Positions 7,288 through 17,730 are shown, counted from the stretch's first letter. The stretch is DNA of 64,000 nucleotides from Lachnospiraceae bacterium (GCA_015057505.1 SVEG01000005.1:118169-182168), one strand, 5' to 3'. The notes: a model not told the origin generated them from the letters alone. Program-made: numbers and translations.

Positions 7288-8880
7288 TCAATTCGCCGAA
7301 ATCCTGTATTCTTTATAATATTCCATAAACACAGCCTTCGCAACCGGCACTGCAAACTCGCTTCCCGCGCCGCTCTCTTCCACTATGACGCTGATCGCTA
7401 TATCTGCCTTACCGTCGGTCGTCGCATATCCCACAAACCATGCATTGGGCTTCTCGGCCTGCGTCTCAGCGGTTCCGGTCTTGCCGTAACACTCGACTTC
7501 AAGCGAATTAAGTGAATATGCCGTTCCGCCTGTAACACAGCCTCGCATAAGCTCTCCAAGTATCCCCGCCTCTGCTTCGGTCATCCATGAGCCGTATATC
7601 TGCGGGGCGTATTCCGTAATAATATCACCGTCCGGTGCCGCCACATAATCAATCATGTAGGGTGTCATTACTGTTCCGCCGTTAGCTATACACGAAGCCA
7701 GCATCACTCCGTAGAAAGGTGTAATCGCAGTTCCGCCCTGTCCAATCATCGTCTGAAGATACTCCCACTTAGGCGAATCTTCTGCAAGTGTAAAACGGTT
7801 GACAAGCGACGGCACACTTCCGCCAAGCAACGCATTCATTCCCAGCGAATTACAAGTATCGGCAATACGTTCGAGTGTGATTTCATTACCAATAGCGGCA
7901 AACGCTCCGTTACAGGACAAGGCAAATGCCCTATCAAGCGAATTCTCTCCGTGAGATTTTCCATGATAACAGCTTATCTTAACTCCGCCGTCATTAAAAA
8001 GCCCCTTCGAACAGTCATATACAAATTCACGCCATGTATCCGGATATGCCCTGATATATGCAAGAGTTGTCACTATCTTAAACACCGAGCCCGGCTCGTA
8101 TAACCCTTGAGTTGCGCGATTTAACATCGCCGCATCGGAGGTCTCGTCAACTGTTCCGTCCTCCGCAGTTCCTTCCTGATTCACAAGTGTCTGCCAAAGC
8201 TCTGCAATATTGTTCGGATCGAAGTCCGGCTTGGATACCATCGCAAGAATCTTGCCGGTACTTGGTTCAAGCACTACAACAGCACCCTTATAATCTCCAA
8301 GCGCATCATATGCCGCCTTTTGAAGCCTTGCATCAAGCGTGGTATGCACGCTGTTGCCCTCGTCCTTTTTACCTTTAAAGTCATTAACAAGCTTCTTGAA
8401 AAAGTTCGTCTTTGAAGTCAATAGCTCATAATTCATGCTGTATTCAATTCCGCTTTTACCGTGTGTATTATAACCCACCGTATGTACAAAGAGACTTCCG
8501 AAAGGATAATACCTGATTTCTTTCTCTTCCTCATCAAGCATTGTCTCGGCAAGTACCTCTCCGTTTCGACCGTATATTGTTCCGCGGCTTACTTTTTTGG
8601 CAAGCAAATCAATCCTCGTGTTGTAAGGATTATTAATTATATTCTCACTCTCTACCACGAGAAAATACACAAGATATCCGACAAGCAATAAAAACAGACC
8701 TGCAAAAATCCAAAACACTCTCTTAAATTCTTTATTTCTTTTTGCCTCGAGCTCCTTTTTGCTTTTTCTGCCCCTTCTTGTTTGCTTCGAGGCTTGCTTT
8801 TCGTTCAGCTTCGAGCTTTTGTCGTAAACGTTCCTGTCTGCGCTCTTCTTTTTCTCTTTCAATCTTCTCATCCTCGTCAC
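7288..8880 (-). CDS. Class B penicillin-binding protein (transpeptidase)
   Basis: A 530-residue cell-wall transpeptidase with a short basic cytoplasmic tail, one membrane anchor (about 55-77) and an outer transpeptidase domain. The three active-site motifs are present: SVFK (265-268), SCN (322-324) and KTGT (in ECYGKTGTAET). The N-terminal module is short, like PbpA/FtsI-type enzymes. GTG 8880 or ATG 8871 would start it; either lies inside the 3' end of the flippase gene, an overlap of about 140-150 bases, and no later start precedes the anchor. Pairing with an FtsW/RodA-type flippase suggests a dedicated wall-synthesis complex for division, elongation or sporulation. Confidence 0.9.
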   Translation of the reverse strand: MTRMRRLKEKKKSADRNVYDKSSKLNEKQASKQTRRGRKSKKELEAKRNKEFKRVFWIFAGLFLLLVGYLVYFLVVESENIINNPYNTRIDLLAKKVSRGTIYGRNGEVLAETMLDEEEKEIRYYPFGSLFVHTVGYNTHGKSGIEYSMNYELLTSKTNFFKKLVNDFKGKKDEGNSVHTTLDARLQKAAYDALGDYKGAVVVLEPSTGKILAMVSKPDFDPNNIAELWQTLVNQEGTAEDGTVDETSDAAMLNRATQGLYEPGSVFKIVTTLAYIRAYPDTWREFVYDCSKGLFNDGGVKISCYHGKSHGENSLDRAFALSCNGAFAAIGNEITLERIADTCNSLGMNALLGGSVPSLVNRFTLAEDSPKWEYLQTMIGQGGTAITPFYGVMLASCIANGGTVMTPYMIDYVAAPDGDIITEYAPQIYGSWMTEAEAGILGELMRGCVTGGTAYSLNSLEVECYGKTGTAETQAEKPNAWFVGYATTDGKADIAISVIVEESGAGSEFAVPVAKAVFMEYYKEYRISAN

Positions 8881-10171
8881 GCTTTAATATTATAATCCCC
8901 TGAATAATCGAAAACATCGCAATCGTACTAAGAAGTGAACTGCCTCCGTAGCTGATTAGCGGTAATGTCACACCCGTTGACGGAATAAGCTTTATAGCAC
9001 CGCCTATTGTAATGAATACCTGTATTCCGTATGTTGCTCCGAGTCCGAGTGCCATGAACCTGTAAAAATTACCGTAACTGTCCATTGCCGCCTTAAAAAA
9101 TCTCCGCACACACAAAAACGTTATAACGATAACGCATATTGCTATGACCACTCCGAGTTCCTCGCAAATCGCCGCAAATACGAAGTCCTCTTCGACTACC
9201 GGTATTGTCCCCGGCGCGCCTTTATAAAGTCCAAGTCCGAACCAACCACCTGTTGCTATCGAAAACAGCGATTGCGCCACCTGATAACCTTTATTTTCAA
9301 TTACGCTCCACGGGTCCATCCACGCAGTAACTCGCGTCTTAACGTGATCAAACAATGTATATGCAACATATGAAGCCGCCGAACCGCCAAGCAGACCTCC
9401 GAACAGATACAGCGCATTGCCCGTCGCAATATACACCATAACAACATACACTATCGCATAAATAAGCGCACTTCCGAGGTCCTTTGATGCAACAAGAATC
9501 AGCACATGCGCCGCCGCCATAATCGAGGTTTTAATAACTTGTGAAAAACTCGCGCCGTGCTCAAACATCGCCGCTACGAAAAACACAAACACTATCTTAA
9601 CAAATTCAGACGGTTGGAATGTTACGTCAAAAATCTCAATCGAAAGCTTGGCTCCATATGTGTTCTCGGCAATAAGAAGTACCAGAAGCAAAAGTCCTAT
9701 TCCGATACTTCCGTAAAACCAAGCCATTTTACGGAGCAGCTTAAACTTACTCATTATAAACGGAATAAGTCCTGCCGCCACTGTACCGAGCACCAAAAGT
9801 TCAAACTGACGTACGGCCTTGTTAAATGAAAGTCTAGTAAGTATAGCAAGTCCTATCGTAAGAAGCATGCTCATATGCGTTAGAAGAACTATTGAGCCTT
9901 TTGAGTAAAATATACGGTATAATGTAAAAAGTGCCGCCATATACACAATCTGTGCAAGATAAAACCATATTACCTTTACTTCCAGTGTCATGATATACAC
10001 CGTACAGCTCATAAAGAACTGCAACAAAAACATACACCCTATAAGTACATAAGCATATGGATTCTTCGCACGATTGTCCTTATCACGTACAAGCCCTATA
10101 GCAACAACTGTGTATGTTACTACCAGTAATATTGTTCCGTACCTTAACAATTCCGAAACTATTTCTGTCAA
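8732..10171 (-). CDS. FtsW/RodA/SpoVE-family glycosyltransferase
   Basis: A 479-residue polytopic SEDS protein, which polymerises lipid II into glycan strands with a cognate class B PBP. About ten membrane segments are visible, with family signatures such as DLGSAL, DPW near residue 290, and PSTGVTLPLISYGGSSL near the C-terminus. A charged tail of about 50 residues (rich in Glu, Arg, Lys) follows the last segment and is encoded by the same DNA as the N-terminal tail of the PBP in another frame. Translation probably starts at TTG 10171 after AGGGTG. I cannot tell which SEDS subgroup it belongs to. Confidence 0.9.
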   Translation of the reverse strand: MTEIVSELLRYGTILLVVTYTVVAIGLVRDKDNRAKNPYAYVLIGCMFLLQFFMSCTVYIMTLEVKVIWFYLAQIVYMAALFTLYRIFYSKGSIVLLTHMSMLLTIGLAILTRLSFNKAVRQFELLVLGTVAAGLIPFIMSKFKLLRKMAWFYGSIGIGLLLLVLLIAENTYGAKLSIEIFDVTFQPSEFVKIVFVFFVAAMFEHGASFSQVIKTSIMAAAHVLILVASKDLGSALIYAIVYVVMVYIATGNALYLFGGLLGGSAASYVAYTLFDHVKTRVTAWMDPWSVIENKGYQVAQSLFSIATGGWFGLGLYKGAPGTIPVVEEDFVFAAICEELGVVIAICVIVITFLCVRRFFKAAMDSYGNFYRFMALGLGATYGIQVFITIGGAIKLIPSTGVTLPLISYGGSSLLSTIAMFSIIQGIIILKRDEDEKIEREKEERRQERLRQKLEAERKASLEANKKGQKKQKGARGKKK

Positions 10172-10175
10172 AAAA

Positions 10176-12368
10176 TCACCCTATTCCCCGTTTAAAATGT
10201 CCCCTTGTAAAATCTGCAAGTTCCTTTTCGTCGGAAGCACCATGCACAAACACATTCACAAACTTCCTCGAAACCTCTCTTGCTTCGTTTATCGTCTCTG
10301 TTGTAAAATCAAGTCTTATTCCCGCAGGTGACAACAAATTGATTTCCTTTGTCATCGTAAGCAATGATAAAGGCTTGCAATTATATATTTTATTATAGCA
10401 TACATTGCAATATCTTTTTATAGGAAATACGTTATTCATACGGTCGGTAAGCTGCTCATGTACACCCGTCTTCCCTGTACATATTCCCTTAGTTGTCTTA
10501 GTGACACACTGCGCCGAAATCATCATCGGAATACGCCCGTAAGCAATCAATATGCCGTTCTCTGCACCAAGTTCGCAAAGTTCCCTGAAGTTAAGTTCCA
10601 CCGGCAAGACATAGCCGTCTGTGTTATACCTATCAAGAACCTCACGTGCCTCCTTATTGTAAGCATACATGGTATAATCCTGCAGAATCGGAAGCTTATT
10701 GCCACGCTCCGTAAGATAAATAAGATTCTCAAGATTACGCACCAAAAAGCCGGTCGGCTCCGCAGCAACAATATCCTTGTACATATTATCAAACTGCTCT
10801 GCTGCTTTCTTTCTGAAAATATGAGGCATCGCAATATATATCTTCTTACCGGCTGATTTACAAAGGCTTATTCCTTTAAGGATATCTTCCCTAGATAGCG
10901 CCGCTGTATCAAGATAAAATCCGTCGTAATCTGCAAATTCCAAAACAAGCATTTCGAGAATACTGGTATCTTCAACATATGCGTATAGAGGGTATTTGCC
11001 GTGAGGCCTGTCAGCCGGGCTAACGGCCGTCAAGGCTACGTCTGTCTCTGTGCTGCAAATGTCTCTCCTGTACTCTCTAAGTATCTCCTCCCTAAGCCTG
11101 TCAATAGCTGTCCTCCTAAGGTTATTAAGCTCTGTCACGCTTACAAAGCTCGCATCATCGGTAAATACTTGCGGCATTTCCTGCCATGCAAATTCTGTTG
11201 CACCGAGTTTGTTAAGTTGCTTCTCTATCTTCTCCACAGTCATCGGTTGATTCTGCGCCGGCTGTACAACCTCTCCTTCCACCGACACGTCATAACCTTT
11301 AAACTGTACACGCATACTCACAGGCTGTCCAACATAAACATATGCCTCACCCGTAATCTGCATTTTCTCCTGCGGTACATCAATATACTTGCTTCTGATT
11401 TTTGCAAAAAGCTCTTCATTACGACCCTTTTCCTCGCTATCCTTGCCCTCAGTAAACATCATATCCTGACCATTATGCTTAAGATAATAGCCTGCCGTAA
11501 AACCGCCACGATTAAACAAATCAAGAAGAATTTGCTTGTCTTTCTGCGAAACAAAATAGCCTTTCTCACCTTTTGTAAGATATAAATCAAGGTATTTTCT
11601 GTATATGCTTACAACGCCTGCCGTGTACTCGGGCTTTTTCATACGTCCTTCGATTTTAAGTGAGGTTACTCCTGACTTAATAATCTCCGGCAAAATCTCT
11701 ACCGTACACAGATCCTTAGGGCTGATAAAGTAGCCGTTTTTCCCATCGGAATCCTTATATACCATTCGGCACGGTTGCGCGCAACGTCCTCTGTTACCGC
11801 TTCGACCGCCCACCATACTACTAAAAAGGCACTGACCCGAATACGAATAACAAAGCGCCCCGTGAATAAAGCTCTCTATCTCCAGACTGCTGTTAGCTCT
11901 GATATCCCGTATCTCATCAAGTGACAGTTCTCTAGCCGTTACAACTCTTGTCACATTTTTCTGTTCTTCAAGGAACTTTGCACCACGTCTGCCTGTAATC
12001 GTCATCTGTGTGCTTGCGTGTATCGGAAGAAGCGGAAAATGCTCCTGTATAAACTTCATAACACCAAGATCCTGCACTATAACGGCATCAAGTCCCTGCT
12101 TATAAAGCGGCTCCAGATATGCATATAACTGTTCCTCAATCTCGCTATCCTTAAGCAGTGTATTTACTGTGAGATAAAGCTTCTTACCGCGCAAATGCAC
12201 ATAATCAATGGCATCAAGCAACATATTGTCATCGGGATTATCCGCATATGCCCTTGCTCCAAAAAGCTGTCCTCCGATATATACGGCATCGGCTCCCGCC
12301 GCAATCGCCGCCTGCATTGTCTCATATGAACCGGCCGGAGCCAGTAATTCAATATTTTTCTCTGTCAT
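10176..12368 (-). CDS. Peptidase U32 family protein (YhbU/RlhA-like)
   Basis: About 730 residues. It opens with ELLAPAGSYETMQAAIAAGADAVYIGG and carries the U32 cysteine signature around GALCYSYSGQCL and GNRGRCAQPCR. A second region with CNVCYNKIYNC near the C-terminus gives a further Cys cluster, consistent with an iron-sulfur site. Family members modify RNA (RlhA hydroxylates 23S rRNA C2501; TrhP acts on tRNA); older annotations call them collagenases. ATG 12368 is preferred because AAGGAAG lies six bases upstream; a GTG at 12389 is in frame. It follows zapA and precedes the SEDS flippase by four bases, so they are probably co-transcribed. Confidence 0.88.
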   Translation of the reverse strand: MTEKNIELLAPAGSYETMQAAIAAGADAVYIGGQLFGARAYADNPDDNMLLDAIDYVHLRGKKLYLTVNTLLKDSEIEEQLYAYLEPLYKQGLDAVIVQDLGVMKFIQEHFPLLPIHASTQMTITGRRGAKFLEEQKNVTRVVTARELSLDEIRDIRANSSLEIESFIHGALCYSYSGQCLFSSMVGGRSGNRGRCAQPCRMVYKDSDGKNGYFISPKDLCTVEILPEIIKSGVTSLKIEGRMKKPEYTAGVVSIYRKYLDLYLTKGEKGYFVSQKDKQILLDLFNRGGFTAGYYLKHNGQDMMFTEGKDSEEKGRNEELFAKIRSKYIDVPQEKMQITGEAYVYVGQPVSMRVQFKGYDVSVEGEVVQPAQNQPMTVEKIEKQLNKLGATEFAWQEMPQVFTDDASFVSVTELNNLRRTAIDRLREEILREYRRDICSTETDVALTAVSPADRPHGKYPLYAYVEDTSILEMLVLEFADYDGFYLDTAALSREDILKGISLCKSAGKKIYIAMPHIFRKKAAEQFDNMYKDIVAAEPTGFLVRNLENLIYLTERGNKLPILQDYTMYAYNKEAREVLDRYNTDGYVLPVELNFRELCELGAENGILIAYGRIPMMISAQCVTKTTKGICTGKTGVHEQLTDRMNNVFPIKRYCNVCYNKIYNCKPLSLLTMTKEINLLSPAGIRLDFTTETINEAREVSRKFVNVFVHGASDEKELADFTRGHFKRGIG

Positions 12369-12434
12369 CGCAATCTTCCTTGTTTCCACTAATGTTAAAA
12401 GCGTGCCACAACTTACATTCTGACACGCCTTAAA

Positions 12435-12848
12435 TTAATTCTTCTTCTGTTCTGAAATAAGCTCCGTTTCAAGCTTAACTATCTTCTTCTCATACTCGGC
12501 AGCTTCCTTACGAAACTTCTCAATCTCCTTCTCAGCCGCCTCTGCCTTAATTTGGAGACTGATGAGGTCATGCTTAAGCTCGTAAAGCTCCTTATTCTTA
12601 TCCTCAAGTTCAAGTTCAAGCAAGTCTGCCTGCTTTTTCACTTTATAATAATCGTCGGCAATATTAAGCTGTATAAGTATGCTCTGAGTCTCTTTATTCT
12701 GTCTTCTGAAGCCGTCCTCCTGCTTCATCTCCATAATCTTGTTATTGATGTATGAAGCAACCTTGTTAAGATACTCTTCTTCTTCATAACCGCTTAATGT
12801 AAATACCTTTCCATCTATTAAAACCTGTGTATTATTCTTTGCCGGCAT
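12435..12848 (-). CDS. zapA: Cell division protein ZapA
   Basis: A 137-residue cytoplasmic protein. The N-terminal half (NTQVLIDGKVFTLSGYEEEEYL) is the ZapA fold, and the C-terminal half is a long coiled coil rich in Glu and Lys. ZapA bundles FtsZ filaments at the division ring. GGAGG precedes the ATG. It lies between ruvB and the U32 gene, an order common in Clostridia, upstream of wall-synthesis genes. Confidence 0.9.
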   Translation of the reverse strand: MPAKNNTQVLIDGKVFTLSGYEEEEYLNKVASYINNKIMEMKQEDGFRRQNKETQSILIQLNIADDYYKVKKQADLLELELEDKNKELYELKHDLISLQIKAEAAEKEIEKFRKEAAEYEKKIVKLETELISEQKKN

Positions 12849-12924
12849 TTATATATCCTCCAATTCGTAACTCATGTCTATATTATAACTAATACACTCG
12901 AAAATAACAACCTGTTTTTTACAC

Positions 12925-12954
12925 AATTTAGTTATTTAGTACCAATTGTGTCAA
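12925..12954 (-). promoter_or_regulatory. Candidate promoter for zapA
   Basis: Minus-strand TTGACA (12949-12954), 18-base spacer, TAAATT (12925-12930), just past the end of ruvB. The -10 box is weak. Confidence 0.4.
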
Positions 12955-12955
12955 T

Positions 12956-13954
12956 CTACGGATTCACCGCACATCCCATGTGCAAATAACCCGATTCTGT
13001 GACAATTCTTCCACGCGGTGTTCTCTGTATAAGACCATTCTGTAAAAGATACGGCTCAATTACATCCTCAATCGTTCCTGCATCCTCTCCGAGTGCCGCC
13101 GCAAGTGTATCAACTCCGACCGGTCCGCCGCCAAATTTATCAATCATCATAAGAAGCAACCTGCGGTCACTCTTATCAAGCCCCAACTTATCAACCTCCA
13201 GCAAATCAAGCGCAAACTTTGCAACCTCTTCAGTAATAACGCCATCGTACTTAACCTGCGCAAAATCCCTGACACGTTTAAGAAGTCTGTTGGCAAGTCT
13301 GGGCGTTCCTCTCGAACGTCTTGCAAGCTCCTTAGCTCCGTTTTCATCAATCTCCACCTGAAGCACCTTGGCAGAACGAAGAATAATCGCTTCAAGCTCC
13401 TTAGGTGTATAAAACTCAAGTCTGTGCATAACTCCGAATCTGTCTCTAAGCGGAGCAGTAAGAAGTCCCGCTCTTGTTGTTGCTCCGACAAGTGTGAACT
13501 TCGGTAAATCAAGTCTGATAGAGCGCGCCGTAGCTCCCTTACCAATCATAATATCTATCGAGTAATCTTCCATGGCAGGATACAAAACCTCTTCAACCTG
13601 ACGGTTAAGTCTGTGTATCTCATCCACAAACAAAATATCGTTATCCTTAAGATTATTAAGAACTGCCGCCATTTCACCGGGCTTTTCTATTGCAGGCCCT
13701 GATGTAATCTTGATATCCGCGCCCATCTCATTGGCGATAATGCCTGCAAGAGTGGTTTTACCAAGTCCGGGCGGTCCGTATAAAAGCACATGATCAAGCG
13801 CCTCACCTCTGTTTTTAGCCGCCTCAATAAATACCTTAAGGTTCTGCTTGGCTTTTTCCTGTCCGATATAATCATCAAGCATCTGCGGTCTTAAATGATT
13901 CTCGGTTCTTATATCTTCTTCAGTTAACTCCGTAGTAATTATACGTCGATTCAT
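12956..13954 (-). CDS. ruvB: Holliday junction branch migration helicase RuvB
   Basis: A 332-residue AAA+ ring motor that drives branch migration of Holliday junctions with RuvA. It has FIGQ-type N-terminus [11 protein letters not shown], Walker [10 protein letters not shown] (about 60-68), Walker B DEIHR, sensor and arginine-finger regions ([17 protein letters not shown]), and a C-terminal winged helix ending RTPRGR. Length is normal. It starts ten bases after ruvA. Confidence 0.98.
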   Translation of the reverse strand: MNRRIITTELTEEDIRTENHLRPQMLDDYIGQEKAKQNLKVFIEAAKNRGEALDHVLLYGPPGLGKTTLAGIIANEMGADIKITSGPAIEKPGEMAAVLNNLKDNDILFVDEIHRLNRQVEEVLYPAMEDYSIDIMIGKGATARSIRLDLPKFTLVGATTRAGLLTAPLRDRFGVMHRLEFYTPKELEAIILRSAKVLQVEIDENGAKELARRSRGTPRLANRLLKRVRDFAQVKYDGVITEEVAKFALDLLEVDKLGLDKSDRRLLLMMIDKFGGGPVGVDTLAAALGEDAGTIEDVIEPYLLQNGLIQRTPRGRIVTESGYLHMGCAVNP

Positions 13955-13964
13955 AATGTCCCCA

Positions 13965-14585
13965 CTATAAAATGCTTATTTTTTTCAGAGCGTCTTTTAA
14001 GAGTTGCTCTACCGTTGTATCGGCAGTAATCTCAACCTTGCCGACCGCCTTGGTCGCCTCCGAAAGCGAATAACCAAGCGAAGCAAGTGCCTGTACCGCT
14101 TCTGAACGGATATCCTGTCCTGCTGTTTCTACCGACTCAACCCCCTTAGTCTTGGCTGCAAGACTCTGCTCAAATACATCCGACAATTTAAGTTTGTCTT
14201 TAAGCTCGATAATAAGCTTCTGTGCCGTCTTGTTGCCGATTCCCGGAGCTTTGGCGATGGTTTTTACATCATCCGCAAGTATCGCAAATCTAAGTTCATC
14301 CGGTGTAATTGCAGACAGGATGCCGAGTGCTCCCTTAGGACCAATTCCATTAACACCTATGAGCAATTTAAAAACATATAAATCTTCTTTGGTAAGGAAA
14401 CCGTACAAATTAACGGCATCTTCCCTGACATACAAGTATGTGTGAATCTTAACCTCGTTACCTATGGACGGAAGCTCCGTAAGTGTTGATACCGGCACAG
14501 CAATCTCATATCCGATACCGGCGCACTCAAGCACTATGCTCTGTTCCGTAACATCTGCAAGTTCACCTTTTATGTAAGAAATCAT
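13965..14585 (-). CDS. ruvA: Holliday junction DNA helicase subunit RuvA
   Basis: A 206-residue tetrameric junction-binding protein. The N-terminal OB domain begins [12 protein letters not shown]; two helix-hairpin-helix motifs follow ([14 protein letters not shown] and [16 protein letters not shown]); the C-terminal domain that contacts RuvB lies after an acidic linker. It follows a lipoprotein gene by 12 bases and precedes ruvB. Confidence 0.97.
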   Translation of the reverse strand: MISYIKGELADVTEQSIVLECAGIGYEIAVPVSTLTELPSIGNEVKIHTYLYVREDAVNLYGFLTKEDLYVFKLLIGVNGIGPKGALGILSAITPDELRFAILADDVKTIAKAPGIGNKTAQKLIIELKDKLKLSDVFEQSLAAKTKGVESVETAGQDIRSEAVQALASLGYSLSEATKAVGKVEITADTTVEQLLKDALKKISIL

Positions 14586-14597
14586 AAGAAAATCTCC

Positions 14598-15368
14598 TTA
14601 TTGCAAAACCACACTCTGCGTAGTCTTATTCTCTCTGAATGATAATTCCGCGTCTACCATATCCTGTGCAGTCAATGTATCCGGCACCTCGAACAACATA
14701 AATGCCATGTTCATGCTCTGCGGTGCAAGCGGTGCATTCCAGGTCCCAAAGTCATTTCCCATAGCAGAAAGCATGGATTTGTAATTCTCCCCGTTTGCCA
14801 AATGCAGACGGTACACTATATCTCTTTCAAGAAGATTACACTCTGCCTGTTCGTTGGATGTATTCTGAAGCACAAAAGAAAGTGCAATGAACTGTTTACC
14901 TTTCTTCGGTTTAAGTGCAATTAATTCAGACGGATCATTCGGATACATACTGCAAATCTCATATCCCGAATACTGCACTGACACATTAGCAATCGCGAGT
15001 ATATCATCAAGTGTCTTAATCACTTCCGGTTCATCCTTCTTAGTGGTTGTCTCCTTAATATCTATATCACCCGGACTTGTCGTTTCCTGCGGTGTTGTCG
15101 GATTCTGAGGATTATTAGTTGACGGCTCAAGCCTGTCAATCTCATCCCTTATCTGTGATTCGAGCTCTCTCTCTGCTATAATTCTGTCAACCTCATCGCT
15201 CGGCAGAAGTTTATTTTTATAATCTGCCGCATCCCCAAGCAATGCATACGCCGCATATTCCGCAATCTTATCATGCTCGCTCGCCGTCAAATCAAGTTTG
15301 TACGCACTACAGCCATAAAGAAATGCCATAGTCAAAACACTTATAAGAAGTAATATTATTTTTTTCAT
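14598..15368 (-). CDS. Lipoprotein, DUF4352-like
   Basis: A 256-residue secreted lipoprotein. The signal peptide ends in the lipobox FLYGC (lipidated C20). A Thr/Pro-rich spacer (about 85-110) leads to a beta-rich domain whose pattern (FIALSFVLQNTSNEQ) resembles the immunoglobulin-like DUF4352/telokin fold. It begins nine bases after the histidine kinase gene and precedes ruvA, so it may be part of the kinase's sensory or output circuit. The function is unknown. Confidence 0.8.
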   Translation of the reverse strand: MKKIILLLISVLTMAFLYGCSAYKLDLTASEHDKIAEYAAYALLGDAADYKNKLLPSDEVDRIIAERELESQIRDEIDRLEPSTNNPQNPTTPQETTSPGDIDIKETTTKKDEPEVIKTLDDILAIANVSVQYSGYEICSMYPNDPSELIALKPKKGKQFIALSFVLQNTSNEQAECNLLERDIVYRLHLANGENYKSMLSAMGNDFGTWNAPLAPQSMNMAFMLFEVPDTLTAQDMVDAELSFRENKTTQSVVLQ

Positions 15369-15377
15369 ACAAACCTC

Positions 15378-16856
15378 CTAATCCATTCTGCACTGTGAAT
15401 CAAGCTCAAACCAAAATGTAACTCCGTCTTCGGTATTATAAACTCCGCACTCCCTGTTATGTGCATCCATAACAGCCTTTACAATCGAAAGCCCTATGCC
15501 GTTACCGCCGTACTCTCTTGTTCTCGCCTTGTCCACTTTATAAAACTTAATCCAAATCTTATCAATATCTTCTTCCGGTATGTTATTACCCGTATTATGA
15601 ACGAGCACTCTTACAATACCGTCCTTTTGTTCAAGCGTTATCGTAATAACCCTGTCAAAATCAACATGGTTAAGAGCATTGCTCAGATAATTGGTAATAA
15701 CCTCTTCGATCTGATATTCGTCCGCCCAAACATATATCGGCAAATCCTCAGTAAAATTAACCGTCGCTTCCTTCTGCTTAATCTTAATATCCGCCGCCGC
15801 AACGACTGCCTTTATAACCTGGGTGATATCAAAACGCTCCATCTGCACCTGATTCTGTCCGAATTCAAGCTGATTCAAATCGAGAAGTCTCTTAACCATT
15901 CTGCTCATCTTGTCGGCCTCGTCCATGATAACCTCGCAGTAAAAATCACGACTCTCCGCATCGTCATTGATGCTCTCATGAAGTCCTTCCGCATATCCCT
16001 GGATAAGCGCAATCGGAGTCTTAAGTTCATGCGAAACATTAGCTAAAAATTCCTTACGCATCTCATCTATCTGAATCTTCTGCTCGATATCGTTCTTAAG
16101 TTCATTATTGGCTGTCTTAAGCTCCGAAATCGTCGATTCAAGCTTATTTGACAGCTTATTCATACTGCTTCCGAGAACGCCTATCTCATCCTCATCATCC
16201 CGTGTATATTTTACATCAAAATCGAGATTTGACATCTTCTCAGATATATCCGCAAGCTCCAAAATCGGCTTGGTAATTCGTCTTGTAATTAGCCACATAA
16301 CAAGACAGCTTATAAGTATGACTCCCACACTCACATATGCAAAAAAGGTGTTAGAAAGCGCAACACTTTCCTCAATACTCTCTACAGGGCTTCGAAGAAT
16401 CAGGTAATAATTCCCTTTTTGAAAATATCCCCATAACTCAAGATAATTCGTATTAAAACGGTCATCGTTATTAATTGCTACCGTATAAGAATCCGTCTCC
16501 TTCAGTATTTCGGCTCTATCATCCTTTATTCCGAGCAAATACATACTAAGTCTCGACACAAGCATATCCTGTCCCTTAACATTAGTATAAAGCGCCCTGG
16601 CATTACTGTCCACAACAAGATAGTCAATAACGTATCGCTCACTCATCTTCTCGAGTTCATAATTGACATTCTCTTCTTTAACCTTCTCTGTCAAAAAATT
16701 CTCTATGGCAAAATACGCATTTTCAATATTCTGCTGTTTTTCAAACATATAATACTTCTCAAGAAAAGTATTATTGATAATCCAGCAAACCACAAGCGCA
16801 CCGGCAATCATAAGCACAATGGCAAGCGTCCACTTCGTACGGATAGAATGTTTCAT
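15378..16856 (-). CDS. Membrane sensor histidine kinase
   Basis: A kinase of about 490 residues with two membrane segments (about 10-30 and 172-192) enclosing an extracellular sensor of about 140 residues. HAMP (about 190-245), HisKA with phospho-acceptor H277 in ANVSHELKTP, and HATPase_c with N-box NYLSNALNH and G-box EYGGNGIGLSI follow. The likely partner, an OmpR-type regulator, lies 3 kb upstream on the same strand, separated by alaS and a HAD gene. TTG 16859 is an alternative start next to GAGG. The signal sensed is unknown. Confidence 0.93.
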   Translation of the reverse strand: MKHSIRTKWTLAIVLMIAGALVVCWIINNTFLEKYYMFEKQQNIENAYFAIENFLTEKVKEENVNYELEKMSERYVIDYLVVDSNARALYTNVKGQDMLVSRLSMYLLGIKDDRAEILKETDSYTVAINNDDRFNTNYLELWGYFQKGNYYLILRSPVESIEESVALSNTFFAYVSVGVILISCLVMWLITRRITKPILELADISEKMSNLDFDVKYTRDDEDEIGVLGSSMNKLSNKLESTISELKTANNELKNDIEQKIQIDEMRKEFLANVSHELKTPIALIQGYAEGLHESINDDAESRDFYCEVIMDEADKMSRMVKRLLDLNQLEFGQNQVQMERFDITQVIKAVVAAADIKIKQKEATVNFTEDLPIYVWADEYQIEEVITNYLSNALNHVDFDRVITITLEQKDGIVRVLVHNTGNNIPEEDIDKIWIKFYKVDKARTREYGGNGIGLSIVKAVMDAHNRECGVYNTEDGVTFWFELDSQCRMD

Positions 16857-16968
16857 CAATTATCAACCTCGAATGTGAATTTTACATTGTAATTTTACCA
16901 CATTTTTTTATTTTTCTCAACAATAGTGTATTATTTCACATATTTTTCACTTAACCGGTTGTCGAACT

Positions 16969-17664
16969 TTAAGGCAGTTCTTTCAAAACAAAATCAAGCG
17001 CCTCTGAAATCGAATCAAACCTATAATCAGTCTCGCAATTAAGGTTATTTCCTATACCCACAGAAATATCCGCATACTCAAGCATCGGCACATCATTCAC
17101 CTCATCACCGAAGGCGATAATATCCGCCCTGTCGATCCCCTCTCTCTCGGCAAGCAGTGCCACACCATTAGCCTTGTTTATATTCTTTGGTATCATATCA
17201 TAGCAATCCTTGTGCCTGTAAACAAGCAGTTCATCAAGGCACACCTCGCCGGAATCAATTATCTTCTGAATAATCTCAAAGCTTTCAGCATCCTGCGGAA
17301 ACGGTGTAAGTTCAATCTCGTTAGGCTGATACCAGTTGCGTTCACCGCAGTTTTCATCAATGCGGACTTTCAAAGTTCTGATTTGCTCTATCGCCCTCTC
17401 ACTACAGGGATATTTGTAATATTTCTTAGGTGGCAATGCTACACCAAATTGGAAGCATCCGCCGTTTTCACCAATCAAAATAGGATTTTCCAGTTCGAGC
17501 TGCCTTACAAAACCGCAAAGATAATATGTCGGTTTGCCCGAGCAAATTGCTATCTTATAACCTGATTTTTCCAATTCTTTTAACTTTTGTGTATCTTCGT
17601 AACTGATGCCCTTGGCTCTCTGCGCCAAAGTACCGTCCAAATCAAAAACCAGTAATTTGTGCAT
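16969..17664 (-). CDS. HAD-superfamily phosphatase (Cof type)
   Basis: A 231-residue hydrolase with motif I DLDGT at the N-terminus (nucleophile D8), motif II around AICSGKPT, lysine near residue 165 and motif III GDEVNDVPML. The cap is of the IIB type seen in sugar and cofactor phosphatases. The substrate is not predictable. It follows alaS with a terminator between them and precedes the histidine kinase, sitting inside what would otherwise be a regulator-kinase operon. Confidence 0.85.
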   Translation of the reverse strand: MHKLLVFDLDGTLAQRAKGISYEDTQKLKELEKSGYKIAICSGKPTYYLCGFVRQLELENPILIGENGGCFQFGVALPPKKYYKYPCSERAIEQIRTLKVRIDENCGERNWYQPNEIELTPFPQDAESFEIIQKIIDSGEVCLDELLVYRHKDCYDMIPKNINKANGVALLAEREGIDRADIIAFGDEVNDVPMLEYADISVGIGNNLNCETDYRFDSISEALDFVLKELP

Positions 17665-17703
17665 GGGTGTACCACCTTTTTAACTTAGTTATTTTTATTA
17701 TAC

Positions 17704-17730
17704 AAAAAAATACACATTTCTCAATGTGTA
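17704..17730 (-). terminator. alaS terminator
   Basis: TACACATT...AATGTGTA stem (17711-17730) followed by TTTTTTT on the minus strand, 13 bases past the alaS stop. Confidence 0.85.
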
